Below, piece after piece: positions 42,808-51,410 of a stretch of DNA of 64,000 nt. The position numbers and the translations under genes were made by a program. Each line of letters starts with the position of its first letter. Positions within the stretch are counted from its first letter, which is position 1. The notes beneath the pieces were generated by a model, which was not told the origin of the DNA, did not search any database, and was given only the letters and a program-made list of their open reading frames with translations. Source of the stretch: an uncultured Hymenobacter sp. (GTDB taxonomy: Bacteria > Bacteroidota > Bacteroidia > Cytophagales > Hymenobacteraceae); the NCBI GenBank assembly GCA_913776615.1, contig CAJYPK010000060.1, positions 27,204 through 91,203 of the forward strand, written 5' to 3'.

Positions 42808-43857
42808 TTAATTGAGCGAGGCCACGTCGATTACGAAGCGGTATTTCACATCGCCTTTCAGCATGCGCTCGTAGGCCTCGTTGATGTGCTGAATATCAAT
42901 CACCTCAATATCGGACATGATATTGTGTTCGGCGCAGAAGTCGAGCATCTCCTGGGTTTCGGCGATGCCGCCGATGAGCGAGCCGACCACCCGGCGGCGC
43001 TTGGCAATGAGGTTGAAGGCGTGCAGGTGCGGGGCCTCGCTGGGCACCCCCAGCAGAATCATGGTGCCGTCGCGGCGCAGCAGGTTGACGTAGGCGCCGA
43101 GGTCGATCTGGGCCGAGATGGTATTGATGATAAAGTCGAAGTAGTTGCCCACCGACTTAAACTGCACCTTGTCGCTGGTCACCACAAACTTGTGGGCCCC
43201 CAGCGCCTTGGCATCAGCTTCCTTGCCGGCCGAGGTGCTGAGCACCGTCACCTCGGCCCCCAGGGCCACGGCAAATTTTACGGCCATGTGCCCCAGGCCG
43301 CCCAGGCCCATTACGGCTACGCGGTGGCCGGGACCCACCTGCCACTGGCGCAGGGGCGAGTAGGTGGTAATGCCGGCGCACAGCAGCGGGGCTACGCGGG
43401 CCAGGTCGAGCTTGTCGCTCACCTTGAGCGTGTATTTCTCATCGACCACGATGCGCTGCGAGTAGCCGCCGTAAGTGGGCTGGCCGGTACCGATTTCGCG
43501 GCCGTTGTAGGTGCCTACCATGCCGGTAGTTTCGCAGTACTGCTCCAGGCCGTCCTGGCACGACGAGCACTCGCGGCACGAATCGACCATGCAGCCTACG
43601 CCGGCCAGGTCGCCGACGGTAAACTTCTTGACGTGCTCACCCACGGCCGAGACGCGGCCCACGATTTCGTGGCCGGGCACCATCGGGAAGATGGAGCCGC
43701 CCCACTCGTCGCGAATCTGGTGCAGGTCGGAGTGGCACACGCCGCAGAACAGGATGTCGATTTGCACATCGTGCGGGCCGGGAGCGCGGCGCTCCAGCTG
43801 GAAGGGTTCGAGGGGAATATTGGCGGCGGGGGCCGCGTAGGCTTTGGTAGCGGACAT
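42808..43857 (-). CDS. Zinc-dependent alcohol dehydrogenase, CAD/YahK type
   Basis: A 349-residue medium-chain dehydrogenase. Catalytic zinc ligands are C41 in GVCHSD and H63-E64 in PGHEIVG; structural zinc is held by C94, C97, C100 and C108. The Rossmann motif GLGGLGHMA follows near residue 185. The sequence fits the cinnamyl alcohol dehydrogenase/YahK group that reduces aldehydes with NADPH. It is cytoplasmic. The minus-strand DUF1990-like genes upstream end in their own terminator, so this is probably a single-gene transcript. Confidence 0.93.
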   Translation of the reverse strand: MSATKAYAAPAANIPLEPFQLERRAPGPHDVQIDILFCGVCHSDLHQIRDEWGGSIFPMVPGHEIVGRVSAVGEHVKKFTVGDLAGVGCMVDSCRECSSCQDGLEQYCETTGMVGTYNGREIGTGQPTYGGYSQRIVVDEKYTLKVSDKLDLARVAPLLCAGITTYSPLRQWQVGPGHRVAVMGLGGLGHMAVKFAVALGAEVTVLSTSAGKEADAKALGAHKFVVTSDKVQFKSVGNYFDFIINTISAQIDLGAYVNLLRRDGTMILLGVPSEAPHLHAFNLIAKRRRVVGSLIGGIAETQEMLDFCAEHNIMSDIEVIDIQHINEAYERMLKGDVKYRFVIDVASLN

Positions 43858-43888
43858 GGGGCTAGTGGTTTGGAAAAGGGAAATGCCA

Positions 43889-43922
43889 CAAAAACGCCGC
43901 AGCCCGGCGGGGCGCGGCGTTT
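43889..43922 (-). terminator. Terminator after the DUF1990-like pair
   Basis: On the minus strand the stem AAACGCCGC/GCGGCGTTTTT with a 13-nt GC-rich loop and T5 follows the gene ending at 43939. Confidence 0.75.
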
Positions 43923-43938
43923 GCTGGGAAGCGCGGTA

Positions 43939-44604
43939 TCAACCCCGCCCGGCAGGCATTGTTTGGGGCCGGGCCAGGGCCTCGGCCACCAGGCGGCGCA
44001 TCCGTTGCAGCGACTGCCGGGCAAAGCGCCGCTGCAACATGCGCCCGAATAGCTTGAAGCCTACCCAGTAAAACGGGTTGCGAATGTGCCCCGGCTGCGA
44101 CATCGCCTTGATGCGAAACTGCACCGCGCCGGTCACCAAATTTTTGTGAATGGAGAAATTAATCTGCCCCTTTTCGAAGTGACCTTCCAGGGTACGGTAG
44201 CCGTAGCCCCACACCCGCTCGGGGCCGTCGGGGCCGATGTGCGCGGCCTCGTCAATGACATCGACCACCTGCACCCCGAAGTGAAAAGTGAAGCCCAGGA
44301 AGCGCGCCCGCAGCACCATAATGCGCTTATCGAGCGGCTGGCTGGGGTCAAAGTAGCCGGTGATGAGGTCGGGCGGCGGGAAGGCGTAGCGCCGCAGCAC
44401 ATCTTGCGCGGCGGCGAAAGCACCGTGGGCCGCGGGCGGGCCGGGAACCTCGGCGGGCAGGTCGGTGGCGTACTGGTCGAGGCGCCAGCCGGTGGCGGCG
44501 GTGTACTCCTGGACGTTTTGATAGTCGTAGTTGACTTTGGCGTGGGCGTAGGCCCGGAGCTGGGCGCGGTATTGCTCCCAGGCGGGCGCGGCGGGATTAG
44601 GCAT
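43939..44604 (-). CDS. DUF1990-like protein
   Basis: A 221-residue soluble protein started at ATG 44604. It shows the DUF1990 pattern in the second half: FHFGVQVVDVID, WGYGYRTLEGHFEKGQINFSI and VQFRIKAMSQPG. The fold is a START-like beta barrel; the function is unknown. Its ATG overlaps the stop of the upstream gene by 8 nt (ATGCCTAA), so the two are coupled. The upstream gene shares the TLEGH-x2-G pattern, so they may be ancient tandem duplicates. Confidence 0.72.
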   Translation of the reverse strand: MPNPAAPAWEQYRAQLRAYAHAKVNYDYQNVQEYTAATGWRLDQYATDLPAEVPGPPAAHGAFAAAQDVLRRYAFPPPDLITGYFDPSQPLDKRIMVLRARFLGFTFHFGVQVVDVIDEAAHIGPDGPERVWGYGYRTLEGHFEKGQINFSIHKNLVTGAVQFRIKAMSQPGHIRNPFYWVGFKLFGRMLQRRFARQSLQRMRRLVAEALARPQTMPAGRG

Positions 44605-45181
44605 GGGTAGTGTCGTGCTCGGTGGTGCCATCGGGGGCGTGGCGGGTGGTTTCGACGGTGACCGGCCCCAGCGCCTGGCCGCCGCTGGCCCGGGCCACGC
44701 GCTCGCAAAACTCCACCCAGGTGGCTTTTTGCATCAGCTTGCCGCCGCCGATGGTATCGTAGGCAAAGGCCACCAGCCCATCGCGCGAGCGGGCCGCCGA
44801 GTGAATCTCGAAGCGCAGCGCATCGGGCCGGCCATCGAGCGGGCGTACCGCGAAGCTGATGCGGCCCGCCTCGGGGTGGCCTTCGAGAGTAATGAACTCG
44901 AACGAGGTGGGGCCGACGTGCGTCACGCGCACGTTACCGTTCCACGGCCCCAGGATCTTGATGTGAAACTCGTCGCCCACCCGCAGCGTGTCTGCCGCGC
45001 CGCTCGTGCGCTCAAAATCAGCCAGCAGGCCGGGCGAGAAGCTGGGCACGTCGGCCTGCACCACTGCCATGAGCTGCGCGGGAGTAAGGCGCGGGCGCTC
45101 TACGTCGATGAAATAACGCCGCTCCAACTTGGGGCCGGCGCCCTGCGCGGCCGGCTGCTCGGCTTGGGGATGGTCTGCCAT
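44597..45181 (-). CDS. DUF1990-like protein, coupled partner
   Basis: A 194-residue soluble protein. The core RRYFIDVERPRLTPAQLMAVV, GDEFHIKILGPWNGNVRVTHV and FEFITLEGHPEAGRISFAV (in parts) resembles the DUF1990/START-like family and its downstream partner. The C-terminal segment LMQKATWVEFCERVARASGG is helical, as in START-type folds that close over a hydrophobic pocket. A lipid or small-molecule binding role is possible but not shown. The stop overlaps the start of the downstream gene by 8 nt. Confidence 0.68.
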   Translation of the reverse strand: MADHPQAEQPAAQGAGPKLERRYFIDVERPRLTPAQLMAVVQADVPSFSPGLLADFERTSGAADTLRVGDEFHIKILGPWNGNVRVTHVGPTSFEFITLEGHPEAGRISFAVRPLDGRPDALRFEIHSAARSRDGLVAFAYDTIGGGKLMQKATWVEFCERVARASGGQALGPVTVETTRHAPDGTTEHDTTHA

Positions 45182-45344
45182 ATCACGCGTTTACGAGCAA
45201 AAGGGCAAGGCGGGCTAGGCTTCCGCAGCAGATTAAGCAGCCACGAGCCGGAGGCTTGCTAACAGGCAGTAGGTAGAGCCGGCCAGTGCATCCCACTATT
45301 GGCCGGGGCCGTTAGCTTCTTTTCGCGTTTACCTTTCCGTAGCT

Positions 45345-46034
45345 ATGGCTTATTTCCGGCCGCCCGGCCCCCCACCCGACCCCGCCCTGGTGCGCAGCCT
45401 CACCGCGCAGCAAAACGAGCTGCGCCAGCGCGTGCGGGCCGAGCCGCTGGCCCACGAGCCCCGGCTCATTGCGGGCTGCGACTCGTCGTTCCCCACCCCC
45501 GACACCATCTTGTCGGTATTCGTGGTGCTGAAACTTCCCTCGCTGGAGCTGGTAGAGAAAGTGTACAGCTACGGCCCCGTTACGATGCCCTACGTGCCGG
45601 GCTTTCTATCCTTCCGCGAAGCGCCCAACGTGGTGCAGGCCTTCGCCAAGCTCACGCACCGGCCCGACGTGATAATGGTCGATGGGCACGGCATTGCGCA
45701 CCCGCGCCGGGTGGGCATCGCGGCCCACCTGGGCGTGCTGCTCGACCTGCCCACCTTTGGCGTGGCCAAGCAAAAGCTCACCGGCACTTACCAAGAACCC
45801 GGTCCTCTGAAGGGTAGCCTCAGCCCGCTGCGCGACGCCAAGACGGGCGAGCTGATCGGCGAAGTCGTGCGCAGCAAGGATAACGTGCTGCCGCTGTTCG
45901 TGAGCCCCGGCCACCGCTGCGACCAGGCCACCGCCACGCGCCTGGCCCTGGCCTGCCTGCGCGGCTACAAGCTTCCTGAGCCCACCCGCCTGGCCGACCA
46001 CTGGGCCGAAAAATTCAAGGCGGAGGTGCGGTAG
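45345..46034 (+). CDS. nfi: Endonuclease V
   Basis: A 229-residue DNA repair enzyme that nicks one base 3' to deoxyinosine (or inosine in RNA). The acidic metal ligands are D46 in GCDSSF, E92 in PGFLSFRE and D113 in DGHGIAHPRRVG. The wedge motif PYVPG (residues 84-88 region) that separates the DNA strands is intact. FGVAKQKL and SPGHRCD are further family positions. ATG 45345 gives the usual length. The upstream TACCTTTC (45330-45337) is close to the start, so probably not the promoter. Confidence 0.94.
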   Translation: MAYFRPPGPPPDPALVRSLTAQQNELRQRVRAEPLAHEPRLIAGCDSSFPTPDTILSVFVVLKLPSLELVEKVYSYGPVTMPYVPGFLSFREAPNVVQAFAKLTHRPDVIMVDGHGIAHPRRVGIAAHLGVLLDLPTFGVAKQKLTGTYQEPGPLKGSLSPLRDAKTGELIGEVVRSKDNVLPLFVSPGHRCDQATATRLALACLRGYKLPEPTRLADHWAEKFKAEVR

Positions 46035-46092
46035 CGGGCCGGGTCGCGAGCGCCGCGGCGCACGGCCGCAAGTAAATGCTGGCGAGTAGCGA

Positions 46093-46120
46093 TTGTTGGG
46101 CGGGGCGGGCTTTATCTTTG
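46093..46120 (+). promoter_or_regulatory. Candidate promoter of the M43 protease
   Basis: TATCTTTG at 46113-46120 is an exact TAnnTTTG -7 box. A TTG at 46093-46095 lies 17 nt upstream, a little short of the usual -33 spacing. The ATG is about 95 nt downstream. Confidence 0.45.
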
Positions 46121-46215
46121 GGTAGCCCGGCAGTTGGCCACTATGTAAAGCCAACTACTACTGAGCATACCGGGTCGGTGCCCGGTGCGCGCTGCGGCTT
46201 TTGCTCGCCCTTTTT

Positions 46216-48915
46216 ATGTCTACACTGCATTCACTGCTGGCCGCCCTCGGGCTAGCAGGGCTGGCGCTGGCCACCGCGCCAGTCGCCGGGCAAACTCTCA
46301 CTCCCGGCCCGCGCACCTGCGGCACCCAGGCGGCCGACATCCGCCAGCAAAACGAGCTGCGGCGGCGCCAGCCCGGCTACGACGCGGCCAAGCTGGCAGC
46401 TCCCGTGGCTAGCAACCGCACGCAGCGCGAGGCGGCCGTCACTTACACGCTGCCGGTCGTCGTGCACATTATTCACAACGGCGAGGCCGTGGGCACGGGG
46501 GCCAACATCAGCCAGGCGCAGGTGCAGTCGCAGATCGACGTGCTCAACGAGGACTACCGCAAGCTCAACGCCGATGGCACCCAGGTTCCCAGCGCGTTTC
46601 AGCCGGTACGGGCCGACGCCCAGGTGCAATTTGTACCGGCCATCCGCGACCCCAGCGGCAACCCGCTGGCCGAGCCGGGCATCGACCGGGTGAACGCCGT
46701 GAGCCAGCGCTTTACGGCCGCTCCCTACGCCGATTATTACGTCGATGGCATCATCAAGCCCGCCACCAGCTGGAACCCCGACCAGTACGTCAACATCTGG
46801 GTGCTACCCCTGCCCAACGGTGAGCTGGGCTACGCGCAGTTTCCCGACAATACGGCCGGGCTCGGCGGCCTCAGCACCCTGGGCGGCGCGGCCAACACCG
46901 ATGGGGTAGTCGTAACCTACACGGCTTTCGGCCGGGTGGGCACGCTCAACACCCTCTACAACCGGGGCCGTACGCTCACCCACGAGATGGGCCATTTTCT
47001 GGGGCTGATTCACGTGTGGGGCGATGCCTTCTGCGGCAACGACTACTGCGCTGATACGCCGACCCAGGAAACCAGTAACTTTGGCTGCCCCAGCTTTCCG
47101 CACGTCAGCTGCTCCAATGCCCCCAGCGGCGACATGTTCATGAATTACATGGATTACGTGAATGACGCCTGCATGCAGATGTTTTCGGGTAATCAGAAAG
47201 ACCGGATGCAAGCCGTGCTAGCGGCGGGCACGCCCCGGCGCACCACTCTGCTAAACTCGCCCGCGATTTGCAGCAATCCCCTCGTGGCCACCGCCACCAA
47301 CAGCGGCACGGCCTGCCCCGGCGGCAGCGTTCAGCTCACGGCGACCGGCCCGGCGGGCACCACGGCCTACGCTTGGTCTGGCCCCAACGGCTACACCAGC
47401 AATCAGCAAAGCCCCACGCTGACCAACCTGACGGCCAGTATGGCGGGCACTTACACCGTCCGGATATTCGGGGGGGCGGGCTCCTGCCCGGGCACGGCCG
47501 GCACCCTGGTAGTCGTCAAGCCGGCCCCACCCCAGCCGGTATTTTCGGTGTCGGCCAGGGCGCAGTGCCCCGGCACGCCGATTATCCTATCGGCTCCCAA
47601 CCTGGCGGGCTCGTCCCTCACCTATACCTGGACGCTGGTGAGCGGCGATGGTTTGCCAGCGGCCACCACCGGGGCTACGCTCGTCGTTACGCCCACGCAA
47701 AATTCCGTCTACCGCCTCAGCCTGAGCGGCGGGGGCTACGACTGCAGTACGAGCGATACCGTCGGCGTACGGCTGGGGGCGCCGGTGTGGAGCGGGGCGG
47801 CGGGCAACGGCAACTGGTTTGACGCCGCCAACTGGGCCAGCGGCTGCGTACCCACCCGCGCTACCAACGCCGTTATTCCGGCTGGGCTGGCCACCCCCTA
47901 CCCCACCATCGGCGCGGGCACGGCCGAGGTGCGCACCCTCACCCAGCAAGGTGGCCTTACGCTGACCAGCGGCGAGCTGGCGCTCTACGGCGACTATCTC
48001 GGTACCGGCTCCCTCACCCAGACGGGTGGTACCGTAGCCACGCGCGGCGCTGCCACCCAAAATCTACGCGCCGCCGCTTATCAGTCGCTGATCATTGCCG
48101 GTACTGGGGCCAAAACCATTGGCGCGGCGACCATCGGCCAGCGCCTGGCACTATCCGGCCCCGTTCTCACGACCGGCACGGCCACGCTTACGCTTGCTGC
48201 CACTGCCCGGCTAGCCGAAACCGATGCCAGCTACGTGCTGGGGCGGGTCCAAACGACCCGCACGCTCGCTACTACCGCCGATGATTTCGGCGGCCTGGGC
48301 CTGACCATTGCGCCCGCCAGCGCGCCCGGCGCAACGACCGTGGTTCGCACTACCGGCCAGCCGCAGGGCACGGGCGCGGCCAGCATCAGTCGTTTTTTCG
48401 ACATCAAAGCTGCCGCGAGCCGGGGCTTGCTCGGGGCCACTCTTACCCAGCAGTACCAACCCCACGAACTCAACGGCCTGGCCGAAAACCAATTGGTCAT
48501 GTTCCACTCCGTTGATACCGGGGCGAGCTGGAGCATTGAGGGGGCTACCCAGCGCGATGCCACGGCCCACACCGTTTCCCGCGCCTACGTCACCGACCTG
48601 CAAGGCCGCTGGACGCTGGCCACGACTACGGCCGCTCCTCCGCTAGCTACTGCTACTTACGGCATCAACGCGTTCCCGGTGCCCTTCGGGGCCGATGGCC
48701 TTTCGGTGCAGGTGACCACGCCCACGGCTGGCCCACTCAGCATCAAACTCTACGACATGCTGGGCCGCGTGCTCTACGACTATCCGGTGGCCACGGTGGA
48801 AATAGGTACCAGCACCGTAGCCCTGCCCGGCGCTGAGCGCCTGGCCCCCGCCAAATATGTATTGGTAGTGCAGCAAGGCAATCAAACGGCCCGTCTCAAC
48901 GTGGTGCGGCAGTAG
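46216..48915 (+). CDS. M43 metalloprotease secreted by the T9SS
   Basis: An 899-residue exported protein started at ATG 46216 (TTG 46201 rejected; signal peptide ends near VAGQT). Residues about 80-340 are a pappalysin/cytophagalysin (M43) domain with the zinc motif H256-E-M-G-H260-F-L-G-L-I-H266 and the Met-turn MNYMDY. Cysteine pairs in CGNDYCADTP and FGCPSFPHVSC are typical. Two Ig/PKD-like beta domains follow (from about 355), then a parallel-beta-like stretch rich in TTG/ATI repeats. The last 80 residues (INAFPVPFGADGL to LNVVRQ) are a T9SS type A sorting domain, so it is delivered to the cell surface or medium. Confidence 0.93.
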   Translation: MSTLHSLLAALGLAGLALATAPVAGQTLTPGPRTCGTQAADIRQQNELRRRQPGYDAAKLAAPVASNRTQREAAVTYTLPVVVHIIHNGEAVGTGANISQAQVQSQIDVLNEDYRKLNADGTQVPSAFQPVRADAQVQFVPAIRDPSGNPLAEPGIDRVNAVSQRFTAAPYADYYVDGIIKPATSWNPDQYVNIWVLPLPNGELGYAQFPDNTAGLGGLSTLGGAANTDGVVVTYTAFGRVGTLNTLYNRGRTLTHEMGHFLGLIHVWGDAFCGNDYCADTPTQETSNFGCPSFPHVSCSNAPSGDMFMNYMDYVNDACMQMFSGNQKDRMQAVLAAGTPRRTTLLNSPAICSNPLVATATNSGTACPGGSVQLTATGPAGTTAYAWSGPNGYTSNQQSPTLTNLTASMAGTYTVRIFGGAGSCPGTAGTLVVVKPAPPQPVFSVSARAQCPGTPIILSAPNLAGSSLTYTWTLVSGDGLPAATTGATLVVTPTQNSVYRLSLSGGGYDCSTSDTVGVRLGAPVWSGAAGNGNWFDAANWASGCVPTRATNAVIPAGLATPYPTIGAGTAEVRTLTQQGGLTLTSGELALYGDYLGTGSLTQTGGTVATRGAATQNLRAAAYQSLIIAGTGAKTIGAATIGQRLALSGPVLTTGTATLTLAATARLAETDASYVLGRVQTTRTLATTADDFGGLGLTIAPASAPGATTVVRTTGQPQGTGAASISRFFDIKAAASRGLLGATLTQQYQPHELNGLAENQLVMFHSVDTGASWSIEGATQRDATAHTVSRAYVTDLQGRWTLATTTAAPPLATATYGINAFPVPFGADGLSVQVTTPTAGPLSIKLYDMLGRVLYDYPVATVEIGTSTVALPGAERLAPAKYVLVVQQGNQTARLNVVRQ

Positions 48916-48927
48916 CGCGGCGTTGCG

Positions 48928-49010
48928 GTTGTAATCCCAAGCTCCGGCTTGGTGAGGTGCCTGGGTGTACTCACCGAGCACCTCACCGAGCCGGAGCTTG
49001 GGGTTACAAC
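48928..49010. repeat. 33-bp inverted repeat, family D
   Basis: Arms 48928-48960 and 48978-49010 match with two mismatches and a 17-nt loop, sharing AAGCTCCGGCTTGG with 42688-42774. It fills the gap between the M43 stop (48915) and the converging GluQ-like stop (49020). Confidence 0.92.
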
Positions 49011-49019
49011 CCCACGCGC

Positions 49020-49916
49020 TCAGCCTTTCCCGACCGCCGCTCGCAGGCTGGCCAACGATTCGCCAGCCCCGGGGGGCAGGTGTAGCAACCGGGCCACCGC
49101 CGCGTACGCCAGCCCCGGCGTACCTAGCGCCAGCACGCCCTGGTCGCCCTGCGCCTGCGTCGATTTGCTGAGCTTGTGACCCGCCGCGTTGGTGAGTAGG
49201 TCGTGGTGATAAAATTGAACGCGGCCAGCATCAAACGCCCGCGTTTCGGACAGCTGCGCGGCCAGCCACAGCTGGGCGGCCGTGCTGGGCAGGAGGTCGA
49301 GCCCCCGCACGATGAGCGTCGTACCCAGCCGCAGATCATCGACTACCGAGGCGAGCTGATAAGCCGCCACGCCGTCTTTTTTGCGCACGATAAAATTGGC
49401 CAGCGCCGCGGCCAGCGGCACGTGCGCAGCTCCCTGCCAGCCATCCCTAAAACTGACGCAAGTACCGCCGGGCACCCGCGCTCGCCACGCCGCGCCGGGC
49501 GTGGCGAGCGGCACCTCCTCGGCCCCTACCCCACCCGAGCGCGAACGCTGGCTGCCGTAGAGCAGGCCGGGGCGTTGGCCCAGCCGCCGCAGTACCTGGT
49601 TGTAGGCCGGCAGGTGCAGGAGCTGTGAATGACGCCGTAAAAAGTCGTCGGGGCCACTGGGGCCACTGTCGTAGTCGAGGCCCAGCCAGTCGATTACCCG
49701 GAAAATATTTTCCAGGTACGGGCGACGCAGCCGGGCGCGATCGAGGTCGTCGATGCGCAGGTGCAGCGTGCCGCCGGCCCGGCGCACGAGCAGCCAGGTC
49801 AGCACGAAGTTGACCGCGTTGCCCAAGTGGAGGTAGCCGCTGGGCGTGGGGGCCAGCCGGCCCACCACGCCCAAGGGTTCGTCAAGTAGTTGCTGCGGCT
49901 CGCTGCTTGTCTGCAT
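49020..49916 (-). CDS. Glutamyl-Q tRNA(Asp) synthetase-like protein
   Basis: A 298-residue class I synthetase fragment homologous to the catalytic half of GluRS. I start at ATG 49916; a GTG 9 codons upstream is possible. HIGH equivalent is RLAPTPSGYLHLGNA; the KMSKS equivalent is GHKLSKST. LHLRIDDLDRARLRRPYLE is the acceptor-contact region. This size without an anticodon domain fits GluQ-RS (YadB), which charges queuosine in tRNA-Asp with glutamate. The zinc-binding Cys-x-Cys expected after YY is replaced by YGSQRS, so the zinc site looks lost. Confidence 0.82.
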   Translation of the reverse strand: MQTSSEPQQLLDEPLGVVGRLAPTPSGYLHLGNAVNFVLTWLLVRRAGGTLHLRIDDLDRARLRRPYLENIFRVIDWLGLDYDSGPSGPDDFLRRHSQLLHLPAYNQVLRRLGQRPGLLYGSQRSRSGGVGAEEVPLATPGAAWRARVPGGTCVSFRDGWQGAAHVPLAAALANFIVRKKDGVAAYQLASVVDDLRLGTTLIVRGLDLLPSTAAQLWLAAQLSETRAFDAGRVQFYHHDLLTNAAGHKLSKSTQAQGDQGVLALGTPGLAYAAVARLLHLPPGAGESLASLRAAVGKG

Positions 49917-49955
49917 GCTTGGGTAGCTTAGAGCGGCTTTCACTTTCCTACGCAG

Positions 49956-50037
49956 AATTAAAAATTAAAAATTAATAATTAAAAATGCCAAAATATCGAC
50001 CCGTAAATTTTTAATTCTTCATTTTTAATTTTTAATT
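49956..50037. repeat. 31-bp AT-only inverted repeat, 7-nt units (family E)
   Basis: Arms 49956-49986 and 50007-50037 match with two mismatches and a 20-nt loop. The arm is four AATTAAA-type heptads. It is part of a 409-bp noncoding gap between the GluQ-like and selD genes. Confidence 0.92.
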
Positions 50038-50081
50038 ACTCTCAAAGGTGCACACCAATTTGGAAACTGCACTAAATGCGG

Positions 50082-50271
50082 TTTTACGCCACCCGGGCGT
50101 GGGGACCTCACCCCCCAGCCCCCTCTCCGAAAAGGAGAGAGGGGGAGTCGGACGACTACTTACTGCCTGCTTGTGTGAGCGAGCGCTCGGCTCCCCCTCT
50201 CCCCAAGGCTTCGCGCATTAAGCGAACCGGGGGTCGGGGGGGTGAGGTCCCCACGCCCGGGTGGCGTAAAA
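50082..50271. repeat. 35-bp perfect inverted repeat with nested hairpins
   Basis: Outer arms 50082-50116 and 50237-50271 match exactly. Inside are a hairpin around CCCCCTCTCC/GGAGAGAGGGGG (about 50119-50147) and a further CTCCCCCTCTCC copy at 50190. The C-rich content resembles the middle arms at 14426. The remaining bases up to selD (50272-50325) show nothing recognisable. Confidence 0.95.
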
Positions 50272-50325
50272 AGGCACCCCGACCGGAGAGCCGCCCCAAT
50301 GCGCACTCTACCCCGTACCACGGCC

Positions 50326-51390
50326 CTACTCCACCACTATCCACGGGTCGCCGTCGGCGTGGGGCCGGAGTTCCCCAAAGCTTTCCAGGGCCAGGCCGTG
50401 CTGGGCAAAGACTGCCCGGGCGGCCTGCTCAGCCGCGCCAGGCTCTACGCACACCAGCAGGCCACCCGAGGTCTGGGGGTCGCAGAGGTAGAGCTTCTGC
50501 TCGTCGGTGAGCGGGCCGACTTTGTGGCCGTAGCTCGAAAAATTGCGAATGGTCCCGCCAGGCACGGCATTTTGCAGCAAGTAGCGCTCGGCCTGCGCCA
50601 GACGCGGCACCTGGAAATACCGCACGACCGCCTGCACGTCGCTGCCTTCGCACACCTCGGCCAGGTGGCCCAGCAGGCCAAAGCCGGTGATGTCGGTCAT
50701 GGCCCGCACGCCGGCAATCTCGCCCAGCTCGGCCCCGATTTTATTGAGCTGCCGCATTTGGGCCGGGGCCACGTCGGCGTCTTCGGGCGCCAAGATGCCG
50801 CGCTTCTGGGCCGTGCTGAGAATACCCACGCCCAGCGGCTTGGTCAGGTAGAGGTGGCAGCCCACGGTGGCCGTGTCGTTGCGCTTGAGGTTGGCTTCGC
50901 TCACCAGGCCCGTCACGGCGAGCCCGAAAATCGGCTCGGGCGAGTCGATGCTGTGGCCGCCCGCCAGCGGGATGCCCGCCTCGGCGCAAATGGCCCGGGC
51001 ACCTTCGGTCACGTGGGCCGCCACCTCGGGGGCCAGCTTGTCGATGGGCCAGCCCAGCACGGCGATGGCCAGCAGCGGGCGCCCGCCCATGGCGTACACG
51101 TCCGAAATGGCGTTGGCCGAGGCGATGCGCCCGAAGTCGAAGGCATCGTCCACGATGGGCATGAAGAAGTCGGTGGTACTAATGACGCACTGCCCGGCCT
51201 GACCCGGCAGGCGGTACACGGCCGCGTCGTCGCGGCTGCCGTTGCCCACCAGCAGATTGTCGTAGTTGGGCTGGGGCAGGCTGCTGTGCAAAATTTTGTC
51301 GAGCACGCCGGGGGCGATTTTGCAGCCGCAGCCCGCGCCGTGGCTGTATTGGGTAAGGCGAATTTGGTCGGGTTCGTATTGGGTACTCAT
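50326..51390 (-). CDS. selD: Selenide, water dikinase
   Basis: A 354-residue enzyme that makes selenophosphate from selenide and ATP. I start at ATG 51390. The catalytic pair is C21 and K24 in HGAGCGCK; the position is cysteine, not selenocysteine. The glycine-rich NGSRDDAAVY loop, DPQTSGGLL near the end and ITGFGLLGHL are standard SelD motifs. Selenophosphate is the donor for MnmH, encoded in the same unit (mnmH, VOC gene, selD). No selA or selB is in the window, so selenium may be used only for tRNA wobble modification; the rest of the genome would decide. Confidence 0.95.
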   Translation of the reverse strand: MSTQYEPDQIRLTQYSHGAGCGCKIAPGVLDKILHSSLPQPNYDNLLVGNGSRDDAAVYRLPGQAGQCVISTTDFFMPIVDDAFDFGRIASANAISDVYAMGGRPLLAIAVLGWPIDKLAPEVAAHVTEGARAICAEAGIPLAGGHSIDSPEPIFGLAVTGLVSEANLKRNDTATVGCHLYLTKPLGVGILSTAQKRGILAPEDADVAPAQMRQLNKIGAELGEIAGVRAMTDITGFGLLGHLAEVCEGSDVQAVVRYFQVPRLAQAERYLLQNAVPGGTIRNFSSYGHKVGPLTDEQKLYLCDPQTSGGLLVCVEPGAAEQAARAVFAQHGLALESFGELRPHADGDPWIVVE

Positions 51391-51410
51391 ATTCTGTTGA
51401 CTAATAATAA

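Noticed and set aside
42766..44052. 428-codon plus-strand frame opposite alcohol dehydrogenase
   Set aside because: Shadow of the zinc dehydrogenase, whose ligands are intact on the minus strand.
50326..51390. Selenocysteine in SelD
   Set aside because: The active-site position is a cysteine codon and no in-frame TGA is present, so no recoding is needed.
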